Made by a program: the position numbers and the translations under genes. A DNA stretch of 64,000 nt from Pseudomonas sp. MM223 (GTDB taxonomy: Bacteria; Pseudomonadota; Gammaproteobacteria; Pseudomonadales; Pseudomonadaceae), in the NCBI GenBank assembly GCA_947090765.1, contig OX352322.1:2211001-2275000 (forward strand). Reading direction: 5' to 3'. The notes below the pieces were generated by a model, which was given only the letters and a program-made list of their open reading frames with translations, was not told where the DNA came from and searched no databases. The number at the start of each line of letters is the position of its first letter. Positions within the stretch are counted from its first letter, which is position 1. Below, one piece after another: positions 56,114 to 64,000 of the stretch.

Positions 56114-57097
56114 ATGCGGGCAAAAACTGACACCCCTGCCAGCCTGGACATCGGCCTGCTGCTGTATGCCGGCGTGCAGCGCGCCGCCGTACATGGCCTG
56201 GCCGACCTGTTCCTGGTGGCCAACCGGGTTGCGGCGGAGCTGGGTGCCGTCGAACTGCCGCAGATTCGTGTCAGCTTCTGGCAGGCAGATGAGACGGGAC
56301 AGTTGCTGCCTGCGCCGGATAGCCCGGCTGTCGGCTTGCCAGGCCTGCGTGTACTGATCATTCCGCCAAGCCTGGAGTCGGCTCCGCAAGCCGAGCTACT
56401 CGAACGTCACCGTGCGCCGCTGCGCCAGCTGCACGGCCACGGCACGGTGCTGGCGTCGGTGTGTATCGGTGTGTTTTTCATTGCCGCCAGCGGCCTGCTC
56501 GACGGGCGCCCGGCCTGTACCCACTGGAACTATGTGCATGCGCTTGCCCAGCGCTTCCCCAAGGTGCGGGTGGAGGCGCAGCAGCCGTTGCTGGATGACG
56601 GTGATATCGTGACCTCGGCCGGGCTCATGGCCTGGACCGACCTGGGCCTGCGCCTGCTGGAACGCTTTCTCGGGGCGACGGTAGCGCGGGAGACCGCCCG
56701 CTACCTGGCCGTCGACCCGGTCGCGGCGCCGCTGCCCGGGGCTGTGTTCAATCCGCGTCTGGATCATGGTGACGAAGCGGTGCTGAAAGTGCAGCACTGG
56801 TTGCAGGGCAGTGGCGGGCAGGAAGCCGACCTTGCTGCGATGGCGGCCTGCGCCGGGCTGGAGGTGCGCACATTCCTGCGGCGCTTTCGTGCCGCGACCG
56901 GGTTGCGCCCAACCGAGTACTGCCAGCAGGTAAGGGTGGGGCGTGCGTGCCGTTTGCTGGAATTCACCCGGCGCAACGTCGAGCAGATTGCCTGGGGTGT
57001 CGGCTACCAGGACCCGGGCGCATTTCGCAAGGTGTTCCAGCGCATTACCGGCCTGACCCCGAGTGACTATCGACGGCGTTTTGCGGTATCAGGCTAG
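56114..57097 (+). CDS. GlxA-family regulator (DJ-1/PfpI domain plus AraC domain)
   Basis: A 327-aa protein. Residues 8-180 are a DJ-1/PfpI glutamine-amidotransferase-like sensor with the nucleophile-elbow Cys in LASVCIGVFFIAASGLLDGRPACTHW. Residues 225-320 are the AraC DNA-binding domain (AACAGLEVRTFLRRFRAATGLRPTEY; IAWGVGYQDPGAFRKVFQRITGLTPSDYRRRF). The ATG at 56114 is preferred; an in-phase GTG at 56078 would add 12 residues. Divergent from the isochorismatase-family gene, a common pairing. Confidence 0.87.
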   Translation: MRAKTDTPASLDIGLLLYAGVQRAAVHGLADLFLVANRVAAELGAVELPQIRVSFWQADETGQLLPAPDSPAVGLPGLRVLIIPPSLESAPQAELLERHRAPLRQLHGHGTVLASVCIGVFFIAASGLLDGRPACTHWNYVHALAQRFPKVRVEAQQPLLDDGDIVTSAGLMAWTDLGLRLLERFLGATVARETARYLAVDPVAAPLPGAVFNPRLDHGDEAVLKVQHWLQGSGGQEADLAAMAACAGLEVRTFLRRFRAATGLRPTEYCQQVRVGRACRLLEFTRRNVEQIAWGVGYQDPGAFRKVFQRITGLTPSDYRRRFAVSG

Positions 57098-57187
57098 GGC
57101 AGTCAGAAACCACTTGACCTTGACTTTACTTGAGGTTTTACCCTGCACGGCATCGCGAAACGTACGTCCGTAACCAGGAGAACGTCG

Positions 57188-57568
57188 ATGTCGGCAAACC
57201 CTCATGCCCTGTGGTTTACCCAAATGATCGAATACGAAGTGCCCAGCATGTGCCAGCAAGCGCTGGCCCAGGCGCTGGTAGCGCGCAGCGAGGCGCTGGC
57301 CACGCGCTGTGAAGGGTTGCAAGGTGTCAGCATCCAGGCCAGTGACGATGGCAGCCGGGTGCTACAGTACCTGCAATGGCAGTCACGCCAGGCCTGGGCA
57401 GCGGCGGCCGTGTACTTCGTCGAGGAGCCCTTCCTTGAACTGCTGGGCCAGCATCAGGCGCGTGGCGTCAACTTTGCTGCTTACCAGACCCTGCGCAGCC
57501 TGGTGCGCGGCGCCGATGGTGGCCTGCAGTGCGAGGTAGGTGAGCCTCACGCATACCAGGGGGCATAG
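57188..57568 (+). CDS. Conserved hypothetical, antibiotic-monooxygenase-like
   Basis: A 126-aa protein whose first 75 residues (HALWFTQMIEYEVPSMCQQALAQALVARSEALATRCEGLQGVSI and RVLQYLQWQSRQAWAAA in segments) have the alternating pattern of the ABM ferredoxin-like fold. The remainder is unlike the family. An AGGAG lies nine bases before the ATG. It ends 22 bases inside the opposite-strand hydrolase, tail to tail. Confidence 0.65.
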   Translation: MSANPHALWFTQMIEYEVPSMCQQALAQALVARSEALATRCEGLQGVSIQASDDGSRVLQYLQWQSRQAWAAAAVYFVEEPFLELLGQHQARGVNFAAYQTLRSLVRGADGGLQCEVGEPHAYQGA

Positions 57569-58319
57569 TGCGGGTAGCGGTCCAGACGGGCGCCGATGAC
57601 CATTTCGCTGATCCACGCCGCCAGGATCGAGCTTCGTAGGCTTTCTGGCTCGCCTCGCTGGACAGCGCGTGGTCGGCACCGTCGACAAAACGATGGGTGA
57701 GTGAGTGGGCACTGACAAATGCCGAGCGGTAACTCATCAGTGTGCTGTGCGGCACGTAGTCGTCCTGCTCGGACTCCACCAGCAACACATCCCCGCCGAA
57801 TTCTGCGCATGCTGCCAGTGCGCGATTGTCTGCCGGGCCCAGCGATTGCTGGCGGTAGGCGTTGAGGCGTTGGCGGTCGAGGGTTTGCTTGGGGGTGTTC
57901 CATTCGTCGTCCCAATACATGGCGGGTACCCGTAGGGCCAGCCATTTGACTGGCCGTTCGCGGGTCAGCAACGTTGCCAGGTAGCCGCCGTAGCTACTGC
58001 CGATAATGGCGATGGCACTGCTGTCTACGGCCGGATGGCTGAGCAGCCGGTCGTAGGCCACCAGCAGGTCCCGCAGGTTCTGTTCACGGGTGACCGTCAG
58101 GCGCTGGCTTTCGGTCTTTTCGTGGCCGCGCAGGTCGAAGGTCATGCACACGCAGCCCAGCCCGGTGATGTGCCGGGCACGGGCCAGATCACGCTGCTGG
58201 CTGCCGCCCCAGCCATGCACGAAGAGGATGCCCGGCATCTTGCTGCCAGGGCTGACCAGGGTGCCGACAATGCTGTCGTTGTCGACTTGCAGTTCAACGG
58301 TTTCACTCTGAACGGCCAT
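57547..58319 (-). pseudogene. Alpha/beta hydrolase (frame-disrupted near the C-terminus)
   Basis: A restored protein would be about 257 aa. Motifs: GILFVHGWGGSQQRDLARARHI (oxyanion), the nucleophile elbow IIGSSYGGYLATLL, LLVESEQDDYVPHS (acid) and DGADHALSSEASQKAY (catalytic His). After KAYE the frame breaks at 57629-57636 (minus strand reads GAAGCTCG where GAGCTG would give ELILAAW); the next frame continues LAAWISEMVIGARLDRYPHYAPWYA to the stop at 57547. It overlaps the end of the DUF3182 gene upstream, so they are likely co-transcribed. Probably functional in the organism. Confidence 0.82.
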
Positions 58320-59421
58320 GTTCGCGAATTCGCGCAAATTTGCTGAGTTGTCCGAGTTCACTGTCGTTTCCTTGGTAGAAAAGGGTGGCGTCATCCGGCA
58401 GTTCGGGCGTGCCGAATACTTCGTGGGTGGAGGCCCGCACCTGCTGCAATGCCGGATCATCGGCAAACGCCTGCAGGGCCAGCAACTCGGCACTGCTGGC
58501 ACCGCCCAGGCGCCAGGATTGTTCGAGCACACCGCTGCGCAGGTGGCCCTGAGGGTTCAGGCCACGCGCGATGTCGTAATTGCGCCGCGAGGCGATGAAA
58601 CCAGGGAAGTGCTGCTCGGCAGCCTGCTCGTAGGCGATGGCCTGGTTGATGGCCAGGCGCAGGTGGTCTTCCAGTGGTAATTGCAGCAGCGCCTGGTAGT
58701 CACCGCGTACCACTACCAGGTCGGAACCGCCGTACACCTCGGTGCCCTCGTGGTCGCGGGTCAGTTGCTGGGTGCCGTGATAGCTGCAAGTCAGGCCGGC
58801 GACGCGTACTTGGCCGACACTGAAGGTTTGCACGTCGCTCAGGTCTTCTTCGAGTACCAGCCCCCACAGTGCCAGGTCTTGGTCCTCCACGGCAGCCAGC
58901 AGCGGCTCTAGCGCGCTCGCCGTGGTGATGACCTGCTGCCCGCGGCCTGCGCAGGCCAGCACGGGTTTGACCCTGAGGGGGCCGTCGAGCAGCAGTAAAT
59001 GTGCGGCGGCGCGCGCATCGGCTTTGCTGAATACGGTATAGCCGCGCAGCAAGGCGTCGCTTGCTTGCCGGGCAAAGTCATCGGTCCAGCCTGGCGGAAA
59101 GCTGGCCCCGGCCGGTAGCGGGTGGGAGATCGCCTTGGTTGCCATGTAGGGGTGTGGCACCAGCCCGCCGAACAGGTCCTGCTCACTGCAGATGCCCATG
59201 GCGGCATGGCGTTTGGGGTCGACCAGGGTTTCGGTCGGGAGGTAATAGTAGTGATCAGCGGCGGTGGGGGAATGGGCGGGCTGAACGTGCTGGCAGCCCA
59301 ACAGGCCGGCCAAGCCATCGGCGAGCTTGAGGTGCACGGCATGTTCATGTTCAGGCGTCTGTTCGCGGGTGTCGAGCAACACCACGCCGGCTTTCCGGTC
59401 GCAGGCACTGGGCATGGTCAT
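58303..59421 (-). CDS. DUF3182 family protein (ATP-grasp-like)
   Basis: A 372-aa protein of the DUF3182 family, function unknown. Visible segments: GVVLLDTREQTPEHEHAVHLKLADGLAGLLG, GYTVFSKADARAAAHLLLLDGPLRVKPVLACAGRGQQVI (ATP-grasp-like nucleotide site), WGLVLEEDLSDVQTFSVGQV and NYDIARGLNPQGHLRSGVLEQSWRLGGASSAE. The ATG at 59421 is the conserved start; a long in-phase frame upstream overlaps the region before pepP. It overlaps the hydrolase start by 17 bases. Confidence 0.8.
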   Translation of the reverse strand: MTMPSACDRKAGVVLLDTREQTPEHEHAVHLKLADGLAGLLGCQHVQPAHSPTAADHYYYLPTETLVDPKRHAAMGICSEQDLFGGLVPHPYMATKAISHPLPAGASFPPGWTDDFARQASDALLRGYTVFSKADARAAAHLLLLDGPLRVKPVLACAGRGQQVITTASALEPLLAAVEDQDLALWGLVLEEDLSDVQTFSVGQVRVAGLTCSYHGTQQLTRDHEGTEVYGGSDLVVVRGDYQALLQLPLEDHLRLAINQAIAYEQAAEQHFPGFIASRRNYDIARGLNPQGHLRSGVLEQSWRLGGASSAELLALQAFADDPALQQVRASTHEVFGTPELPDDATLFYQGNDSELGQLSKFARIREHGRSE

Positions 59422-59641
59422 TTGCCTATGTGCAATGAATGTACTGTGTGTGAAGCCGGTGCTTTGCGGAAGTTCAGCGGAACTTGATCGGTGGTCCTGG
59501 CCCTGTTGTAGGAAGTGTCCTGTTGGCAAAGGGCGTGGTGGGCAATGCATGCCGTGTCTTGGTCGTCGTGATTGCAGCGCTTTGGCGGCTGTTCCATTAT
59601 CGGCGTATTGGATCAACCGTGATGTAGCCGCAGGAGAGCGC

Positions 59642-61450
59642 ATGAACGTCCAGACCACCCTTGAGCAAAGCGTGCCTCAGCGCTTGGCACGCGTGCGCCA
59701 GGCCATGGCAGCAGGGGGCATCGATGCCTTGCTGGTACCCTCGGCCGACCCCCACCTTTCAGAATACCTGCCCGGCTACTGGCAGGGGCGCCAGTGGCTG
59801 TCGGGTTTTCACGGCTCGGTCGGCACGCTGGTAGTCACGCGCGGCTTTGCGGGGTTATGGGTCGATAGCCGGTACTGGGAGCAGGCGGACCAGGAACTGG
59901 CCGGCAGCGGTATCGAACTGATGAAGCTGTCACCAGGCAAGCCCGGGGCGCTGGAGTGGCTGGGCGATAATGTCGAGGCCGATGGTTGCGTTGCGGTGGA
60001 TGGTGCGGTCATGGCCCTGGCTTCGGCGCGCCAGCTGGGTGAGCGGCTGAAGGTGCGCGGGGCGCGCCTGGTGACCGACAAGGACCTGCTGGAGCAGGCC
60101 TGGGACGGGCGCCCGGCGCTGCCAGGTAACCCTGTGTACCAGCACTTGCCGCCACACGCCACGGTGAACCGGGCGGAAAAACTTGCACAACTACGCCAGG
60201 GCATACAGGCCAAGGGGGCCGACTGGCACTTTATTGCGACGCTCGACGACATCGCCTGGCTGTTCAACCTGCGTGGCAGTGATGTCTCTTACAACCCGGT
60301 TTTCCTGGCCTTCGCCTTGATCAGTCAGCAGCAGGCCATCCTGTTCGTGGGCCAGGACAAGGTGGACGCGCACCTGCGGCAGGTGCTGGCGGTCGACGGT
60401 ATCGAGGTGCGCGACTACAGCGAGGCAGGCCAGGCCCTGGCCGCCGTACCGGCGGGGGAGCGGTTGCTGGTGGACCCCGCCCGTGTCACCTGCGGCCTGC
60501 TGGGCAACCTGGTGGCAGAGGTGGTGCTGGTCGAGGGGCTCAACCCCACAACCCTGAGCAAGTCTTGCAAGGGTGACGATGACTTGGTGCATATCCGCCA
60601 GGTCATGGAGCAGGACGGTGCGGCCTTGTGTGAATTCTTTGCCTGGTTTGAAGCTAACTTTGGCCAGGAGGTCATTACCGAGCTGACGGTTGACGAGCAA
60701 TTGAGTGCCGCACGTGCCCGGCGCCCGAACTTTGTGTCGCTGAGTTTTTCGACCATTGCGGCCTTCAATGGCAATGGCGCCATGCCGCACTACCGTGCCA
60801 CCGAGCAGTCGCATGCGGTCATCGAGGGGGATGGCTTGCTATTGATCGACTCGGGCGGGCAATACCTGGGGGGCACCACCGACATCACCCGTATGGTGCC
60901 AGTCGGTAACCCCAGCCATGCACAGAAGCAGGACTGCACCCGGGTACTCAAGGGCATGATCGCCCTGTCGCGTGCCACTTTCCCGCGAGGGGTACTGTCG
61001 CCGTTGCTCGACGCCATTGCCCGGGCGCCGATCTGGGCTGACCAGGTCGATTATGGCCACGGTACCGGGCACGGGGTGGGCTACTTCATGAACGTGCACG
61101 AAGGGCCGCAAGTGATTGCCTACCAGGCGGCACCTGCACCGCAGACGGCGATGCAGGCGGGCATGATCAGTTCGATCGAGCCGGGTACGTACCGCCCGGG
61201 GCAGTGGGGCGTACGTATCGAGAATTTGGTGGTCAACCGTGAAGCGGGCAAGAGTGCCTTCGGCGACTTCCTGCGCTTCGAGACCTTGACGTTGTGCCCG
61301 ATCGATACCCGCTGCCTGTTGCCCGAGCTGCTGGCTAAGGAAGAGGTGGAGTGGTTGAACGGCTACCACGCGAACGTGCGTGAGCGTTTGGCACCGCTGC
61401 TCAAGGCCGATGCACTGGCCTGGCTGGAGGCGCGTACCGCGCCGCTCTAA
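59642..61450 (+). CDS. M24-family Xaa-Pro aminopeptidase (PepP type)
   Basis: A 602-aa cytoplasmic metallopeptidase. Two N-terminal creatinase-like domains (LARVRQAMAAGGIDALLVPSADPHLSEYLPGYWQGRQWLSGF) are followed by the pita-bread domain with the metal ligands in LLIDSGGQYLGGTTDITR, GHGTGHGVGYFMNVHEGPQ and ISSIEPGTYRPGQWGVRIENL. It removes N-terminal residues next to proline. The ATG at 59642 follows GGAGAGC; the in-phase frame upstream overlaps DUF3182. A strong terminator follows. Confidence 0.92.
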   Translation: MNVQTTLEQSVPQRLARVRQAMAAGGIDALLVPSADPHLSEYLPGYWQGRQWLSGFHGSVGTLVVTRGFAGLWVDSRYWEQADQELAGSGIELMKLSPGKPGALEWLGDNVEADGCVAVDGAVMALASARQLGERLKVRGARLVTDKDLLEQAWDGRPALPGNPVYQHLPPHATVNRAEKLAQLRQGIQAKGADWHFIATLDDIAWLFNLRGSDVSYNPVFLAFALISQQQAILFVGQDKVDAHLRQVLAVDGIEVRDYSEAGQALAAVPAGERLLVDPARVTCGLLGNLVAEVVLVEGLNPTTLSKSCKGDDDLVHIRQVMEQDGAALCEFFAWFEANFGQEVITELTVDEQLSAARARRPNFVSLSFSTIAAFNGNGAMPHYRATEQSHAVIEGDGLLLIDSGGQYLGGTTDITRMVPVGNPSHAQKQDCTRVLKGMIALSRATFPRGVLSPLLDAIARAPIWADQVDYGHGTGHGVGYFMNVHEGPQVIAYQAAPAPQTAMQAGMISSIEPGTYRPGQWGVRIENLVVNREAGKSAFGDFLRFETLTLCPIDTRCLLPELLAKEEVEWLNGYHANVRERLAPLLKADALAWLEARTAPL

Positions 61451-61460
61451 GGGCAAATGA

Positions 61461-61489
61461 AAAGGGCAGCTTGCGAGCTGCCCTTTTTC
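61461..61489. terminator. Bidirectional rho-independent terminator
   Basis: AAAGGGCAGCT / AGCTGCCCTTT arms with a four-base loop and T-runs on both strands, between convergent pepP and a lipoprotein gene. Confidence 0.9.
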
Positions 61490-61770
61490 TACTTGCAGAT
61501 GACGATCATGCTGCGGCTGGTGTAACCCGCCGGGTTGATGCCGAACAAGTAGTCACCCGCTTCTTCATCGCTATCGCCCGAACGTGCAATGACCCGGTAG
61601 CCACGCGTGCTGCAGGAGGTCGCGGCCTTGCTGTAGCAGTTGTCCCATGAAGAGGAAAGGCCGGAGCAATTGATATGCAGGCCCTTCTTGCCCCTTTTGA
61701 CCTCAGTCTTGGCTGTAGCGGCGCATCCAGCAATAGCCAAGATGGCCAGGATGAGAAAAATACGTTTCAT
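61489..61770 (-). CDS. Small putative lipoprotein
   Basis: A 93-aa protein with a lipoprotein signal (MKRIFLILAILAIAGCAATA; lipobox AIAGC). The mature part has four cysteines (INCSGL, DNCYSKAATSC and the terminal VICK), likely forming disulphides in the periplasm, and GYRVIARSGDSDEEAGDYLFG. Function unknown. Confidence 0.78.
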   Translation of the reverse strand: MKRIFLILAILAIAGCAATAKTEVKRGKKGLHINCSGLSSSWDNCYSKAATSCSTRGYRVIARSGDSDEEAGDYLFGINPAGYTSRSMIVICK

Positions 61771-61960
61771 TCCTGTCCTTAAATGCAGGGCGGATCAGCT
61801 GCCTGGCCCTGTCGTTTTCGCTTTGCTTCTTCCTGAAATATCCCCAGCGTCCGTGTTCGGTCCAGTAGATAGCTTAAAGATGATGATTCTGTGACAGCTT
61901 AATCAGCGAGGCGGGCGGCTACAATCACTAATCCTGTCTCAAATGAAAATATTTCTCATA

Positions 61961-62848
61961 TCAGTCTGCCGCGACAGCCGGGGTGGGCTCTTGGCGCATG
62001 GACAGGGTTGTGCCAACAGAGGCAGCGATGATTGCCCCAATTGCCAGCCACTGAGTGACTGTCAGCACCTCGCCGAGGAACAGCAGGCCGGACAATGCGC
62101 CAAACGCCGGTTCGATGCTCATCAGGGTGCCGAAGGTGCGGGCCGGGATGCGCGTGAGGGCAACCATTTCCAGGCTGTAGGGCAGGGCGGTGGACAGCAC
62201 TGCAACGGCCAGAGCCACGGGGATCAAGGCAGGTGTGAGCAGTGCGCTACCGGCGTGGGCAATACCGATGGGGGCGACGAACAGGGCCGCGACTACCACC
62301 CCCAGGGCGGCACTCTGGATACCGTGCTCGGCGCCGGCACGTTGCCCAAACAGAATATAAAGGGCCCAGCATACACCCGCGCCCAAAGCATAGGCTGCGC
62401 CCACCGGGTCGAGTGCCTGGCCGCCGTGGCCAGCCGGCAGCAACAGCAGCAGGCCAGCGATGGCCAGGGCAATCCACAGGAAGTCGATCGGCCGGCGCGA
62501 CGAAAAGATGGCCACTGCCAACGGGCCAGTGAACTCCAGGGCCACGGCGATGCCGATTGGCGTTGTTTGCAGGGCCATATAGAAGAGGAAGTTCATTCCG
62601 CCCAGCGCCATGCCATAGATGACCACGTTGCGCAGGGTGGTGGCGGTCATGCGAACCCGCCATGGGCGCAATATAAGCAGCATGATGATGCTGGCGAAGA
62701 TAAGGCGCAGGGTGGTGGTGCCTTGTGCGCCGATGATGGGGAACATGCTTTTGGCCAGGGAGGCACCGGACTGGATCGATGCCATGGCGATAAGCAGCAG
62801 GCCGATAGGGAAGAGCGTGGCGGCCAGGCTGCGGGGTTGGGTGTTCAT
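61961..62848 (-). CDS. rhtA: Threonine/homoserine exporter, DMT family
   Basis: A 295-aa, ten-helix inner-membrane protein of the same length as E. coli RhtA and close throughout: LLIAMASIQSGASLAKSMFP, ALGGMNFLFYMALQTTPIGIAVALEFTGPLAVAIFSSRRPIDF, ALGAGVCWALYILFGQRAGAEHG and LSTALPYSLEMVALTRIPARTFGTLMSIEPAFGALSGLLFLGE. It exports threonine, homoserine and related amino acids. The upstream region carries the TATAGTGCGCAAT motif shared with the cupin-regulator locus 8 kb away. Confidence 0.92.
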   Translation of the reverse strand: MNTQPRSLAATLFPIGLLLIAMASIQSGASLAKSMFPIIGAQGTTTLRLIFASIIMLLILRPWRVRMTATTLRNVVIYGMALGGMNFLFYMALQTTPIGIAVALEFTGPLAVAIFSSRRPIDFLWIALAIAGLLLLLPAGHGGQALDPVGAAYALGAGVCWALYILFGQRAGAEHGIQSAALGVVVAALFVAPIGIAHAGSALLTPALIPVALAVAVLSTALPYSLEMVALTRIPARTFGTLMSIEPAFGALSGLLFLGEVLTVTQWLAIGAIIAASVGTTLSMRQEPTPAVAAD

Positions 62849-62888
62849 TTAGGTGCGGCGATCCTTGGGCGGGTGAGTGGATGAGCAA

Positions 62889-62901
62889 TATAGTGCGCAA
62901 T
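62889..62901 (+). promoter_or_regulatory. Putative operator copy 3 (TATAGTGCGCAAT) upstream of rhtA
   Basis: The stretch 62882-62895 (TGAGCAATATAGTG) is identical to 54872-54885, and the matching continues with one change through CAA. It lies 41 bases before the rhtA start. Confidence 0.55.
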
Positions 62902-62967
62902 TGCTGGGGCGCGTGATAGCCCTTAAGGGCCTTCACCAGAAATATTTCAAATCATTGAAATTAAAGG

Positions 62968-62995
62968 TTGACCTCCTTGTTGGGCGCTCTATAAT
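62968..62995 (+). promoter_or_regulatory. rRNA operon promoter P1
   Basis: -35 TTGACC (62968-62973), 16-base spacer, -10 TATAAT (62990-62995), GC-rich discriminator GCGCACC just after. Such discriminators are targets of DksA and ppGpp. Confidence 0.85.
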
Positions 62996-63095
62996 GCGCA
63001 CCATTCCAACGGGGTAGCGAAGTAAAGCTAGCCACCTGGTTGAGTCAAGTGTTTGAAGCTAAACGAGTTTCTCGGAAAAAATTCAAAATAAACGC

Positions 63096-63123
63096 TTGAC
63101 AGGCTCTGAGGAAAGCGTATAAT
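63096..63123 (+). promoter_or_regulatory. rRNA operon promoter P2
   Basis: -35 TTGACA (63096-63101), 16-base spacer, -10 TATAAT (63118-63123), followed by GCGCGCC. Confidence 0.9.
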
Positions 63124-63159
63124 GCGCGCCTCGGTTGAGACGAAAAGCTCTTAACCAAA

Positions 63160-63171
63160 CGCTCTTTAACA
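63160..63171 (+). promoter_or_regulatory. boxA antitermination site of the rRNA leader
   Basis: CGCTCTTTAACA matches the bacterial rrn boxA (TGCTCTTTAACA) at 11 of 12 positions, with CAAATTGAATC following. Confidence 0.85.
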
Positions 63172-63321
63172 AATTGAATCAAGCAATTCGTGTGGGTGCT
63201 TGTGAGTACGGACTGATAGTCAAAAAGATTATCAGCATCACAAGTGACCATGCGAGAAATCACATAGTCATTTGAGATTGCTGAGCCAAGTTTAGGGTTT
63301 CTTAAAAACCCAAGCAGTATT

Positions 63322-64000
<679 letters not shown>

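Noticed and set aside
62849..63321. tRNA genes or a small protein gene (minus-strand frame 63045-63341) before the 16S gene
   Set aside because: The region holds two rrn promoters, boxA and leader; no cloverleaf, and the frame is a shadow of the leader.

Overview
The window comes from a Pseudomonas of the P. putida group. It is GC-rich with Pseudomonas-type codon use, the 5' part of 16S rRNA at its right end is of Pseudomonas type, and the gene order (formate dehydrogenase, miaE, an IutY-like sigma/anti-sigma hybrid, copAB, phnWX, a short-chain beta-oxidation operon, a dksA paralogue, a Mrp/Pha antiporter) is one I associate with that group. It looks like core chromosome. I see no prophage, integrase, transposase, CRISPR array or tRNA.

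Layout. 1-6.5 kb: end of an iron-siderophore ABC permease operon, then NAD-dependent molybdenum formate dehydrogenase fdsGBAD. 6.6-9.5 kb: a tandem Usp protein and miaE share a divergent region with a perfect Anr/FNR box, followed by small envelope and hypothetical genes. 9.6-13.4 kb: an ECF sigma fused to a FecR-like anti-sigma, with a Fur box and its TonB receptor iutA. 13.4-16.5 kb: a LysR regulator divergent from a polyamine-binding protein and an agmatinase-type ureohydrolase. 16.7-19.3 kb: a PQQ-type sugar dehydrogenase and zapE. 19.4-25.4 kb (minus strand): a hydrolase, the copA-copB-DUF411-yqaA operon, and the tRNA hydroxylase trhP with an Anr-like box. 25.5-30.7 kb: an AI-2E exporter, phnWX with a divergent LysR gene, and an AraC regulator. 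30.7-45.6 kb: two giant proteins (1533 and 1503 aa) bracket a five-gene acyl-CoA degradation operon; the first carries leucine-rich repeats and a NEL-type E3 ubiquitin ligase domain. 45.8-53.7 kb: a DksA2-like protein, small hypotheticals and a six-gene Mrp/Pha cation/proton antiporter. 53.8-62.9 kb: two DMT exporters, a cupin regulator whose putative operator recurs at both exporters, a GlxA-type regulator, hydrolases and an Xaa-Pro aminopeptidase. 63-64 kb: tandem rrn promoters, boxA and the start of 16S rRNA.

The most striking pattern is that five otherwise normal genes (fdsB, zapE, a LysR gene, an AraC gene, an alpha/beta hydrolase) are broken by six small indels. All six sit at what should be CAGCTC/GAGCTG, and they fall into three recurring lesion types once put on the same strand. 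This looks like a systematic read-out error at a modified hexamer rather than six independent mutations. Six large inverted REP-type elements also occupy intergenic gaps.
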